Shown one piece after another: positions 22,293 through 33,339 of a stretch of DNA of 64,000 bases. A program made the position numbers and the translations under genes. The stretch lies in the NCBI RefSeq assembly GCF_014192475.1, contig NZ_JACHXZ010000001.1, positions 1,209,131-1,273,130 of the forward strand, in the 5' to 3' direction. The DNA is from Simiduia aestuariiviva. GTDB lineage: Bacteria; Pseudomonadota; Gammaproteobacteria; Pseudomonadales; Cellvibrionaceae. How positions within the stretch are numbered: position 1 is the stretch's first letter; each line of letters begins with the position of its first letter. Below the pieces are notes generated by a model that was not told the origin of the DNA, did no database searches, and saw nothing but the letters and a program-made list of their open reading frames with translations.

Positions 22293-24263
22293 TCACTGCA
22301 GGCTGAAGTTCAGTTTTCGTGTATCGGGTTCAATGCTGTCGAGCGTAACCGTTACAGGGGCATCTAAATGCAGTACCTGAGCCTCATTACCCTCTTCATC
22401 TTTCAGGGTTAACGTCAAGGCGATGGGGTCGAAATCGGGTTTACAGGTTTTGGTTCGGATGACCGCGAAGCCCTCAGCACCATTTTGATCCAGTCGAATG
22501 CCAATGCCGGCGCTGTTGACCATGCTAATGCGACCGGTGAAGGTTTGCCCCAGTTGTTTTTCGAGGAACTGACACAGGAGCCAGCTCTCAGTCTGTCGCA
22601 CAGCCTGACGCCCACGACTTACGCAATCTTGAAGTCGCTCTACGGCGGCTGAGTCCATCGCGTTGATGGGCTGTTGGTTGAGCCAATTCACGATTAACAG
22701 CTGATTGTATAAATCATTAAATCGGCGAATGGGGGAGGTGACCGTTGCGTAATGTTTAAAGCCAAGCCCCAGGTGGGGTTTGGGCTCTGTACTTAGCTGG
22801 CCGGGCTGTAGTTGACGTCGAAAGTTTGAGAGCAGGTGTTGACGGTCGCCGCGCTCTAAAGTCTTGATTAAATTGACATAGCCTTCCAGTGTCTGGACCT
22901 CGAACTCTTGGAGCGCAGGCTCCTGCGCAAACATTTGTTTAATGGTGTCGAGTCGCTCTTCTCTTGGGCCCGCGTGGGTTGAGTAAATGGCTGGCAATTG
23001 CTCGCGCGCAAAAAACTCGCCTGCAGCGACATTGGTTGCAAGCATGGCCTCTTCGACAATTTGATGGGCTTTGGTGCGCGTAAGCACGTCAACTTGCGTG
23101 ATTTTTAATTGGCTATCCAGCGTGTATTGGTAATCTGGCTTGTCATCCATTATGAGGCAGTGGGCTGCACGCCACTGGTGGCGCAACTCACTAAACGTGG
23201 AAAGCTGGGTGACCAGCGGTTGCAGTGCGGCATCAATCGCGTCAGTTTGACCTGCGAGGAAGGCGCTAATTTGGTCGTAGCTGAGTTTTCCGTGCGATCG
23301 TATTTTTGCGAGTGCAAAACGACACTCAGCAACGGCGCCCTTGGCATCAATAGTCAACTCTGCCACTAGCGCAGGGCGCAGTGCATTAGCGACTAATGAA
23401 AAACTTTCGTGCGACAGTTGTTTGGGCAGCATGAGCTTTTGATTGCCAGGAAAATACAGGGTATTTGCCTTAGCGTGTGCCTGTAGAAACAGTGGGCTCT
23501 CTGGTGTGATCAGGCAGCTGGGCTGCGCGATGGCCACCCGCAGTTGGTAGCCGCCGTTGGGCAGCGCTTCAATATGCAGGGCATCGTCCATGTCTGCGGT
23601 GTTGGCACCGTCGATAGTGACAAACGGAAGCTCAGTGAGATCGTCGCGCGCAGAGCTTTCGATGGCGCTGGTCAGTTGTTCGGAAAGCGTTGCGGCCTGT
23701 TGGTCAGCCTGTTTTTGAGCTTCAGAGCTCAGTACCGGTAGGTCAAATTTAGCGAGCATGTATTCGGTTTCAATACCGGCTAAGGTGTCGCCGCCGACGA
23801 TCCGCTCCACTTTAGCCTGCGCTTTGCCTTGGTGGTGGAATGGGTGCTGGGCAATGCTACACAGTAGAAAATCACCGGGCTTTGCGCCCTTGCGCGCCTT
23901 GGGTGGCAGGAAGATCCATCGGCTTAACTGCGGTAAATCGGGAGCCACAAAATGGCCCTGGCCGCGCACGGTGTAGCGACCAACAAAGCGGCCAAGATCG
24001 GAGGCTAAAAGCTTTTCAATTTTTGCTTCAAACTTGCCGGCTTGCTTGCCTTCCGTAACCTCAAACACCTCAACTTCCACTCGATCGCCCGGTAGGACGC
24101 GATCCATTTGCTCCGGTGCTAGGAAGGCATCGCGGCCATCGTCTAAATTGACAAAGCCAAATCGCGATTGGGTGCCACGGACGGTCCCTTGGATAATGTC
24201 TCTACTGGCGCGAATGTCTTGCTTCAGCTGCTTAAGTTGCTGCAGGGCTGAGGGATCAAACAT
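22293..24263 (-). CDS. rnb: Exoribonuclease II (RNase II/RNB family)
   Basis: RNase II degrades single-stranded RNA 3' to 5' into mononucleotides. The 656-residue product has N-terminal cold-shock domains (GTVRGTQSRFGFVNLDDGRD), an RNB catalytic domain with Asp218, Asp224, Asp226 and Asp227 in TIDGANTADMDDAL, the same spacing as E. coli RNase II, and a C-terminal S1 domain. The phrase THAGPREERLDTIKQM and its length fit RNase II rather than the longer RNase R. I chose the ATG at 24263 because the longer in-frame extension would overlap the tetR gene. It follows tetR on the same strand with a 61-base gap. Confidence 0.92.
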   Translation of the reverse strand: MFDPSALQQLKQLKQDIRASRDIIQGTVRGTQSRFGFVNLDDGRDAFLAPEQMDRVLPGDRVEVEVFEVTEGKQAGKFEAKIEKLLASDLGRFVGRYTVRGQGHFVAPDLPQLSRWIFLPPKARKGAKPGDFLLCSIAQHPFHHQGKAQAKVERIVGGDTLAGIETEYMLAKFDLPVLSSEAQKQADQQAATLSEQLTSAIESSARDDLTELPFVTIDGANTADMDDALHIEALPNGGYQLRVAIAQPSCLITPESPLFLQAHAKANTLYFPGNQKLMLPKQLSHESFSLVANALRPALVAELTIDAKGAVAECRFALAKIRSHGKLSYDQISAFLAGQTDAIDAALQPLVTQLSTFSELRHQWRAAHCLIMDDKPDYQYTLDSQLKITQVDVLTRTKAHQIVEEAMLATNVAAGEFFAREQLPAIYSTHAGPREERLDTIKQMFAQEPALQEFEVQTLEGYVNLIKTLERGDRQHLLSNFRRQLQPGQLSTEPKPHLGLGFKHYATVTSPIRRFNDLYNQLLIVNWLNQQPINAMDSAAVERLQDCVSRGRQAVRQTESWLLCQFLEKQLGQTFTGRISMVNSAGIGIRLDQNGAEGFAVIRTKTCKPDFDPIALTLTLKDEEGNEAQVLHLDAPVTVTLDSIEPDTRKLNFSLQ

Positions 24264-24324
24264 GGAGGATTCTCTTGAGGTGAGCGGGCGCACATCATAC
24301 CAAAAGGGAGGGGGTTGGGGGGCT

Positions 24325-24942
24325 CTATTGGGGTTTAGCCGTGCGCATGCCGCAAAAAAGTTGGCCCACACACTGGCAGATGTCTTCGAGGTGGGTGGAG
24401 TCTGCGTAAACTCCATCAATAACCAGCTGTGCAAGCCCGTGTAGCGTGCCCCAAGTCACCTGAGTGAGTCGTAGACTATCTTGCTCTTTGGGCAAAATGC
24501 CTGCCTCTTGCCAGCGCTTTACGGCAGCTAGGTGGTGCCGAAAGGACTCATAGGCGATCTGCTTGAGCGAGTCGTCGGCGAGTTTATCCCGCCACAGGGT
24601 GTGCCCAAACATCAAGCCATAGAGGGACGGATTCTTAGTCGCGTAATCAAGGTACTGTTTGGCAAAGGCGGTATAGCGCTCGGCAGGTGGCGCGTTACTT
24701 GCGGGCGATAGCGGTTGCATCAACGCATCCAATTGCGCAAATCCATCCGCTGCCAGGGCGCAAAGCAGGGCATGTTTGTCGCTAAAGTGGTGATACAAGG
24801 CCGTTCGCGAGACGCCCACGCGCTCCGATAAGCGGCGTAGGCTCAGCCCGTCGATGCCGCTGTCGCGCAACAGTGCGGCGGCTTCCCGCAGCAGGCTGGC
24901 CCGCAGATCGCCGTGGTGGTAGGTGTTGTTGGGCTTTTTCAT
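24325..24942 (-). CDS. TetR/AcrR-family transcriptional regulator
   Basis: The 205-residue protein begins MKKPNNTYHHGDLRASLL, a common TetR start, with helix-turn-helix SLRRLSERVGVSRTALYHHF (about 34-53). The C-terminal ligand domain (FAKQYLDYATKNPSLYGLMFG, about 92-112) resembles the TetR_C_33/WHG group, several of which sense acyl-CoA-like ligands. It is divergent from the dienoyl-CoA isomerase gene, and an operator-like palindrome lies between. No Shine-Dalgarno sequence precedes the ATG, and the predicted -10 stands only seven bases upstream, so the mRNA may be leaderless. Regulation of the fatty-acid genes is inferred from this layout. Confidence 0.93.
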   Translation of the reverse strand: MKKPNNTYHHGDLRASLLREAAALLRDSGIDGLSLRRLSERVGVSRTALYHHFSDKHALLCALAADGFAQLDALMQPLSPASNAPPAERYTAFAKQYLDYATKNPSLYGLMFGHTLWRDKLADDSLKQIAYESFRHHLAAVKRWQEAGILPKEQDSLRLTQVTWGTLHGLAQLVIDGVYADSTHLEDICQCVGQLFCGMRTAKPQ

Positions 24943-24948
24943 GGGGCG

Positions 24949-24977
24949 AATCTAGCAGTGAATCTTGACAGTGTCAA
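24949..24977 (-). promoter_or_regulatory. Candidate tetR promoter, possibly leaderless
   Basis: On the minus strand TTGACA (24977-24972) and TAGATT (24954-24949) are 17 bases apart. Transcription would begin at about 24942, the A of the tetR ATG. Confidence 0.5.
24965..24977. promoter_or_regulatory. Operator-like palindrome shared by two divergent promoters
   Basis: TTGACAGTGTCAA is a perfect inverted repeat around a central G. Each arm is a consensus -35 hexamer, one facing each gene. A related half site, AATCTTGACGCTGT, lies at about 24990-25003. A TetR dimer bound here would block both promoters. Confidence 0.6.
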
Positions 24978-24993
24978 AATGCAGCCGTAATCT
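24965..24993 (+). promoter_or_regulatory. Candidate promoter of the dienoyl-CoA isomerase-fadH unit
   Basis: TTGACA (24965-24970), 17-base spacer, then TAATCT (24988-24993). The -35 is perfect and the -10 weak, as is common for regulated promoters. Confidence 0.5.
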
Positions 24994-25077
24994 TGACGCT
25001 GTTTAGTTTTGTCGCGGCCTGCACCGAGCGTGCCGTCGCATTTAATAGCCAGCCCCATGGGCCAGCCAGGAGGCGTT

Positions 25078-27983
<2,906 letters not shown>

Positions 27984-28008
27984 GGCAGTGGCATGGCGCT
28001 GTTGTACT

Positions 28009-28035
28009 AGGCGGCTTAGGCCGCCTTTGTTATTT
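28009..28035 (+). terminator. Terminator after fadH
   Basis: AGGCGGC (28009-28015) pairs with GCCGCCT (28020-28026), loop TTAG, followed by TTTGTTATTT. Confidence 0.8.
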
Positions 28036-28054
28036 GGTGCCGCACGATCGTCGG

Positions 28055-31000
28055 CTATTGCAGGTGTTTAAGTAACGCCTGAACGGGATGTTGCAATTGC
28101 TGTTTAGCAAAGCGCTTAGTTTGGCTGCGGCAGGAATAGCCTGTGGCGAGTAGCAGATCGACGCTGTGAGTTTCGAGTGCTGGGCGCCAGCTCATATTAA
28201 ATAATTTCTCAGAGTTGTTTTTATTGCGGCTTTCATGACCATAGGTGCCAGCCATGCCGCAGCACCCCGTCTCCACAATGTGTAAACCAAGGCCTGCTGA
28301 CTCAAACACTTGTTGCCAATTTTTAATGCTAGCGGCGGCATTGGTCTTTTCCGTGCAATGTGCCATGAGTTGGTATTCGACGTTGGTGTTTTGCGCGCGC
28401 TTATTTGCGGGCCAAGGCTGCTGCGTCAACCATTCCTGAAGCAGATGCACCTTGGGCGCGCGTTGCGCGCCGAGTGTTTTTACATATTCAGCGCGATAAG
28501 CAAGGGTCATGGATGGCTCGATGCCCACCAGTGGGATGCCACTTTCTGACAGCGTATTCAGCATGGTGGCGTTATTCACCGCCGCTTTGGCAAAGGGTCC
28601 AAGAAACCCGTGCACATGCAATGGTTTGCCATTGGGTTTGAACGGCGCGAGCAAGGGGTGTAAACCTAAGGCCTGCAGTAGTGACAAGGTGTCGAGCAGC
28701 AGTGGCGTTTCAAAATAGCTGACAAAGGCATCTTGAACGATAATGACTGCGCGTTCGCGCTCGTCATTTGTTAGCTGCTCAATGTTCTCGGGTGTCGCCC
28801 ACAATACACCCATCCCGTTGATCGCCTTTTCGATGGATAGGCCCGTAAGCAGTGGGCTGTCGACCATGCCGGCCACTTTATCGAGCAGATAGGCCATGGG
28901 CTTAAACGACATCAGCCCGTTGTACAACCAAGGCAGTTTCGCCAATGTGGGCACCATGAATTCCAGCCCCCCAATGAAATAGTCTTTCAGTGGGCGCAAA
29001 TAACGTGCGTGATAAAGCTCTAAAAATTTCGCGCGAAAATCTGGAACATCTACCTTCACTGGGCATTGGCCCACACAAGATTTGCAGGCAAGGCAGCCGC
29101 TCATCGCATCCATAACTTCGTGTGAAAAATCGTAGTCCTTGGACAAGCTGTTTTTAAGGCGCGTTGGCAGGCTTGCTAGAAATGATCGCTTGCGCGCCGC
29201 TTGCGCGAGGAGGGTTGGATCGGCGGCGCGGTCGGCGAGTTGTTTGAGCCATTCGCGAATCAGTGAAGCGCGTCCCTTAGGGGAGTGCACCCGTTCGCGC
29301 GTCACTTTCCAGCTAGGGCACATGGCGTCATTTGGGTTCCAGTTGTAGCAGGCGCCGTTGCCATTGCAAAACATGCCTTCGCTATAGCCCTCCCACACTT
29401 GCACCGGTATGCGTCTGTCGTGCTCCCCGCGCGTGGGTGCGGCGTCTAGTTTTGTAAGTTGGTGGTTGCTGTTGGGTGTTGCAATTTTGCCGGGATTGAG
29501 TTGATTGTATGGATCAAAAACACCTTTGATCCGCTGTAGTTGAGGGTACAAGTCGCCGAAAAACGCTGGCGCATATTCACTGCGCAAACCCTTGCCGTGC
29601 TCGCCCCAAAGCAAACCATTGTATTTTTGAACCAGCTCCACCACCGCATCTGTAATCGTGCGAACACGCTTAATTTGTTCGGGATCTTTCATGTCGATAA
29701 TCGGTCGCACGTGCAATACGCCGGCATCCACGTGCCCGAACATTCCATACTCTAAGTGGTGGCTGTCTAGCAAATTGCGAAATTCAGCAATAAAGTCGGC
29801 CAAGTGTTCGGGCGGCACGCAGGTATCTTCGACAAAGGGGATCGGCCTCGCTTCGCCATGTACGTTGCCTAAGAGGCCGACGGCTTTTTTGCGCATGCCC
29901 CAAATTTTATTTACGCTGGCGTGTCCGCGCACCACTGAAAAATCGCAGTTCTTTGTAGGTGTGTTTTTTACAGCAGTCAGGGAGGCACTGATGTCTGCTA
30001 GCTTTTCTTCCAGTTCGGATTCCGTATCAGCGGTAAATTCAACCAGATTAATACCTGCCACTTGCTCGTCGACGGGCGGGAAAAAGTCGCTCACGGAATG
30101 CCATACGATGTCGTTTTTTGCCAGCGTAAAAACACGTGAGTCAATAGTCTCTATGGAGGTTGGGTGTGCGCGCATCAATTCAGTGGCGTCGCGCAGGGCT
30201 GCATCAAAATCCTGATAAAGGACGTTCACCAGTGCGGTGAATTTGGGCGAGGGCAAAAGATTGAGCTTGGCTTCAGTAATGAAAGCCAGCGTGCCTTCGG
30301 CGCCACACAGAATGCTATTGAGATCGAGCTTGCCGTCCTCTGTGTAAATATGTGCCAAGTCATAGCCGGTCAGGCAGCGGTTGAGCTTTGGAAATCTTGC
30401 CTCGATGGCCGCACCGTGAACGTTGGCGATGTCGCGCAATATGCGATGGGCTTCACCTACGCGGTCTTGGCGTTCACAGATGGCCGCTAACTCGGGTTCA
30501 CCTACTGGGTGAGAGCCCCAGTGCGAACCATCCAAAAACACGCTGTGCAGTTCAAGTACATGGTCCCGGGTTTTACCGTATCGACAAGACCCTTGGCCGG
30601 AGGCGTCAGTATTAATCATGCCGCCAATTGTCGCGCGATTACTGGTAGACAGTTCCGGGGCAAAAAATAGGCCATGGGGCTTTAAGGCCGCATTGAGTTG
30701 ATCCTTCACTACGCCGCATTGAACCCTAACCCAGCGCTCTTGCACGTTTAATTCCAGGATTTGGTTCATGTGGCGCGACGTGTCCACCACCAATCCGTCG
30801 GTCAACGATTGACCGTTGGTGCCGGTCCCGCCGCCGCGCGGGCTTAAGACAATGTTTCTAAAGCGTGGTTTAGCGGCCAGCGCAGTGATCAACAGCAGGT
30901 CTTCTGTGTGGCGGGGATAGATGACGCCTTGAGGCAACACTTGGTAGATGGAGTTGTCCGTGGCTAGCACTGTACGGTTGGCATAGTCAGGGTTGAGTTC

Positions 31001-31087
31001 CCCCGCAAAGCCCTCGGATGTGAGTGCTTCCAGAAAATCTAGATAGTGTTTCTGGATGGGCGATGTTGCGCGTATTGCTGGAATCAT
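28055..31087 (-). CDS. ydiJ: YdiJ-type FAD-linked oxidase with Fe-S domains (D-2-hydroxyglutarate dehydrogenase family)
   Basis: The 1010-residue protein is collinear with E. coli YdiJ (1018). It has an N-terminal FAD-binding domain (SPRGGGTGTNGQSLTDG, APELSTSNRATIGGMINTD), a FAD-oxidase C domain (EDTCVPPEHLADF, GMFGHVDAGVLHVRP), a ferredoxin-like CxxCxxCxxxCP motif (GCLACKSCVGQCPVKVDVP) and a CCG-type C-terminal domain (ETGCCGMAGTYGHE). Family members oxidise D-2-hydroxyacids; D-2-hydroxyglutarate is the likely substrate by homology. I chose the ATG at 31087 (MIPAIR, as YdiJ begins MIPQI) over a TTG at 31108. It appears to be a single-gene unit. Confidence 0.94.
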   Translation of the reverse strand: MIPAIRATSPIQKHYLDFLEALTSEGFAGELNPDYANRTVLATDNSIYQVLPQGVIYPRHTEDLLLITALAAKPRFRNIVLSPRGGGTGTNGQSLTDGLVVDTSRHMNQILELNVQERWVRVQCGVVKDQLNAALKPHGLFFAPELSTSNRATIGGMINTDASGQGSCRYGKTRDHVLELHSVFLDGSHWGSHPVGEPELAAICERQDRVGEAHRILRDIANVHGAAIEARFPKLNRCLTGYDLAHIYTEDGKLDLNSILCGAEGTLAFITEAKLNLLPSPKFTALVNVLYQDFDAALRDATELMRAHPTSIETIDSRVFTLAKNDIVWHSVSDFFPPVDEQVAGINLVEFTADTESELEEKLADISASLTAVKNTPTKNCDFSVVRGHASVNKIWGMRKKAVGLLGNVHGEARPIPFVEDTCVPPEHLADFIAEFRNLLDSHHLEYGMFGHVDAGVLHVRPIIDMKDPEQIKRVRTITDAVVELVQKYNGLLWGEHGKGLRSEYAPAFFGDLYPQLQRIKGVFDPYNQLNPGKIATPNSNHQLTKLDAAPTRGEHDRRIPVQVWEGYSEGMFCNGNGACYNWNPNDAMCPSWKVTRERVHSPKGRASLIREWLKQLADRAADPTLLAQAARKRSFLASLPTRLKNSLSKDYDFSHEVMDAMSGCLACKSCVGQCPVKVDVPDFRAKFLELYHARYLRPLKDYFIGGLEFMVPTLAKLPWLYNGLMSFKPMAYLLDKVAGMVDSPLLTGLSIEKAINGMGVLWATPENIEQLTNDERERAVIIVQDAFVSYFETPLLLDTLSLLQALGLHPLLAPFKPNGKPLHVHGFLGPFAKAAVNNATMLNTLSESGIPLVGIEPSMTLAYRAEYVKTLGAQRAPKVHLLQEWLTQQPWPANKRAQNTNVEYQLMAHCTEKTNAAASIKNWQQVFESAGLGLHIVETGCCGMAGTYGHESRNKNNSEKLFNMSWRPALETHSVDLLLATGYSCRSQTKRFAKQQLQHPVQALLKHLQ

Positions 31088-31288
31088 CAATGTTCGGCCT
31101 GCGGGCAATCAATCTCGGTGTGGGGGCGCATTTTAGCGATTTCGTGGCGCGCTGGCTAATACCGAAGCGATGCTTTGCTAGGGACTGCTAAATACGCCGA
31201 TTAATCTGAGGGTAAACAGCCACATTTCCTTGGTTTTGCCATGGGCGCCTTTGTAAGACATTCATCCACAAAATGGCTGGATAGACCT

Positions 31289-31297
31289 GTGGATAAC
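31289..31297. promoter_or_regulatory. DnaA-box-like sequence
   Basis: TGTGGATAA is the exact complement of the consensus DnaA box TTATCCACA. A one-mismatch copy in the opposite orientation, TCATCCACA, lies at 31262-31270. Two sites alone do not make an origin. Confidence 0.35.
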
Positions 31298-31403
31298 CTA
31301 AGGGTAAGTGCACTGGAGGCGTGAGTCGCCGCAGCCCACACTGGCTAGCGCATTTTTTGATCGCGTTAATAGATAAATTTGATGATCCAAGATTGTGCGA
31401 AAG

Positions 31404-31488
31404 TGTGACTTATCTTCTATCTTTTATAGAGGGCGGCGCAGGGGTAAGCGTCTGCCGAGACGCGAGCAGCAAGGTTGCTGCTATCACA
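31404..31488 (+). ncRNA. Possible structured 5' leader before the VanY-like gene
   Basis: Three stem-loops are enclosed by a TGTGA/TCACA stem (31404-31408 with 31484-31488): TCTAT/ATAGA with loop CTTTT (31416-31430), GCGTCT/AGACGC with loop GCCG (31448-31463) and AGCAGCA/TGCTGCT with loop AGGT (31465-31482). The fold ends 22 bases before the start codon. It matches no riboswitch I can name with confidence. Confidence 0.35.
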
Positions 31489-31510
31489 AGCTGGAAGAGC
31501 AGGACACAAA

Positions 31511-32569
31511 TTGAAGCGAAGAGACTTGTTAACCGGCCTTTTTGCCGCCTCCACATTTGCCCTGGGTAATGGTTGGCTTTGGAAGCACGCCCAGGATATC
31601 TATACACCGACAACTGCCAGTGACCCCCTCGTCACCGGCAACATCTCGGACTCAGAATCGGTACGCGCGCTCGCAGAGCCGACGACTAAACCACCTCAAG
31701 CGCAGCCTAAGCTAGGGCCGTCAACGGAAAAAGCTGCTGCGCAAGCGCGTTTGGCTGCAGGCACCAGCGCTCCTGGCCCTGCACCCAGTGAGCCAGAGGT
31801 GTCGGCGAAGGGGCCAGCAGCACCGGAACCCGAATTAGTACCTCAGGTGGCAGATGATCGCATCTTGGAAAAGGTGCGCAATTTCGAACAGGAATTTACC
31901 GACGATATCTATCTGTCTGATCAGGAGCGCATCGTGATGCTATCGGTGCTGGCGCGCATGGAGCGGGCGGAGGCCTTCATTGGCCATGGCAACTACAATA
32001 TCTGCGACTTTGACTACCTGCTTAAAGTTGCCAAGCGGTTCCCTCAAGTGGGCGCCTTTAGCCGTGTTGAGATGGACTTCGTTGAGCGGATATTTTTCGC
32101 CGATGCGAGGCATTACGGGTTTATGGGGGAGAAGGTAATCGCGGATTTAACCGCCGCCGTGCCCGATAAGGAGATATTGAAAGTTCCCTACAGCGGCCAG
32201 TACATCTACCGCGGTCAATCTGAGCAGTACTATCAAAAATTAAAACGCGACATTGGCGACAGCATTATTTTGACCTCTGGTATTCGCAGTAACGTCAAGC
32301 AGATGCATTTGTTTTTAGCGAAGACTGCTGTATCCAATTTCAATTTATCTAAGGCATCCCGTTCTCTGGCGCCACCGGGTCATTCCTTTCACGGTGTCGG
32401 CGACTTCGATGTAGGTAAAGTTGGGTGGGGGATTGCCAATTTTAGCGATAAATTCGCACAAACCGATGAATTTAAACGCATGCAGGACTTGGGGTATGTG
32501 CAGATTCGATACACCGAAGATAACCGCTTAGGTGTGCGCTTTGAGCCTTGGCACATCAAAGTGGTGTAA
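31511..32569 (+). CDS. Tat-exported VanY-like D-Ala-D-Ala carboxypeptidase family protein (M15B-like)
   Basis: From a TTG at 31511 (AGGA six bases upstream) the product has 352 residues and starts MKRRDLLTGLFAASTFALG, a twin-arginine-type signal. A Pro/Ala-rich linker (about 40-115) precedes a helical region and a C-terminal M15-like domain. Candidate zinc and catalytic residues are seen in PPGHSFHGVGDFDVG (about 289-303) and FEPWHIKV (Glu345, His348). The first motif is one residue shorter than the canonical SxHxxGxxxD, so zinc binding needs care: Asp298 or Asp300 could serve. Relatives trim peptidoglycan stem peptides. An upstream TTG at 31475 is too close to its AAGG. The leader contains several hairpins. 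Confidence 0.82.
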   Translation: MKRRDLLTGLFAASTFALGNGWLWKHAQDIYTPTTASDPLVTGNISDSESVRALAEPTTKPPQAQPKLGPSTEKAAAQARLAAGTSAPGPAPSEPEVSAKGPAAPEPELVPQVADDRILEKVRNFEQEFTDDIYLSDQERIVMLSVLARMERAEAFIGHGNYNICDFDYLLKVAKRFPQVGAFSRVEMDFVERIFFADARHYGFMGEKVIADLTAAVPDKEILKVPYSGQYIYRGQSEQYYQKLKRDIGDSIILTSGIRSNVKQMHLFLAKTAVSNFNLSKASRSLAPPGHSFHGVGDFDVGKVGWGIANFSDKFAQTDEFKRMQDLGYVQIRYTEDNRLGVRFEPWHIKVV

Positions 32570-32604
32570 ACTGGCCCGCGCAATATTACTGGCGAGGTTA
32601 GGTG

Positions 32605-32790
32605 ATGGGCGATGTCATACCCTTTAAAAAGCCCAAATTAAAAGACAAGTTCAAAGGCAAAACACTCTGCCGTGAAGGCTTTCACAAGTGGGCGATAGTT
32701 ACGTCAAATAAATTTGATGTCAAAGCAGGGCGTTTAGTCACCGTCTATAAGTGCAGCCGGTGCGGTGAGCAAAAAGTGAAGGCCCATTGA
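32605..32790 (+). CDS. Small conserved-looking zinc-ribbon-like protein
   Basis: This 61-residue protein begins MGDVIPFKKPKLKDKFKGKT and is strongly basic. It holds CREGFHKW near residue 22 and YKCSRCGEQKVKAH at the end, so a metal site from the first Cys and His with the CxxC pair is plausible. GAGG lies eight bases before the ATG. It follows the VanY-like gene by 35 bases and may share its transcript. The composed pattern and good start argue for a real gene, but I cannot assign a function; nucleic-acid binding is a guess from charge and zinc-ribbon form. Confidence 0.75.
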   Translation: MGDVIPFKKPKLKDKFKGKTLCREGFHKWAIVTSNKFDVKAGRLVTVYKCSRCGEQKVKAH

Positions 32791-32895
32791 CTACCCGATG
32801 GAATCTGCGCTGGCCAGTTCATCAATGGCGGTGTATGAAAAGCGCTGCGCTAAATGCGTTCGTTTGCCTTCCAGCTACAGGTATTCTGCCAAACG

Positions 32896-33339
32896 CTACT
32901 TCTGAATTAGCTGTGTGCGCGATTTGCTAATGAGATCGTGCAACGTTTGGCTGTCCTTATCGATAATCGACCACCAATAACCAATGCCCGCGAGCGCTAG
33001 CGAGATCCACGCTAAGCACCACCGCAGCAAGGCCGTGCGCAGATTTATACGCTGGCCCTGTAAATCTACCACTGTGATACGCCACGTTTTCATGCCCAGC
33101 GTTTGGCCTGATCGCACCCAGAAAAAACTAAAATACATCGCCAGCAACAGCAACCAGCCGATAAAGCCGGTCCAGCCAAGGTTGGCCTTTTCGTCGGCGG
33201 GAATGGTGTAGTCAAACCACGCGACTTTGGCCCACAAGAACACAGCGCCGTAGGCGAGGCTGACGGCGGCAACTAGGATCGTATCGTAAAACATAGCACC
33301 CAGGCGGCGCAGTAGAGAGGGGTATTGAGGTGTCGTCAT
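32896..33339 (-). CDS. RDD-family membrane protein
   Basis: The 147-residue protein starts MTTPQYPSLLRRLGAMFYDTILV, with the Arg and Asp-containing RDD start, and has three hydrophobic segments (about 19-37, 57-75, 107-125). GQTLGMKTWRITVVD and SKSRTQLIQK are typical RDD features. The family's role is uncertain; some members have been linked to ion transport. Its ATG overlaps the stop of the cyclase-FHA gene (ATGA), so the two are translationally coupled. Confidence 0.88.
   Translation of the reverse strand: MTTPQYPSLLRRLGAMFYDTILVAAVSLAYGAVFLWAKVAWFDYTIPADEKANLGWTGFIGWLLLLAMYFSFFWVRSGQTLGMKTWRITVVDLQGQRINLRTALLRWCLAWISLALAGIGYWWSIIDKDSQTLHDLISKSRTQLIQK

Larger units (their letters stand above)
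31088..31510. other. Long non-coding region upstream of the VanY-like gene
   Basis: About 420 bases without a convincing gene. It contains two DnaA-box-like sites (31262-31270 and 31289-31297) and a cluster of stem-loops (31404-31488) described separately. A frame at 31321-31569 has no good start and overlaps the VanY-like gene. Confidence 0.6.

Noticed and set aside
24264..24434. Longer N-terminus of RNase II
   Set aside because: It would overlap the tetR gene, and the residues do not resemble RNase II; the internal ATG at 24263 fits the family.
31262..31297. Chromosomal origin
   Set aside because: Only two DnaA-like sites, no A/T-rich unwinding region and no dnaA, dnaN, gidA or parAB nearby.
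31404..31490. Cyclic di-GMP-I riboswitch
   Set aside because: Only partial resemblance; the GACGC segment is base-paired, the GAAA tetraloop and the AAACC and AAAGCC stretches are missing.
31321..31569. Frame of 82 codons before the VanY-like gene
   Set aside because: GTG start without a convincing context, overlaps the start of the VanY-like gene, no motif.
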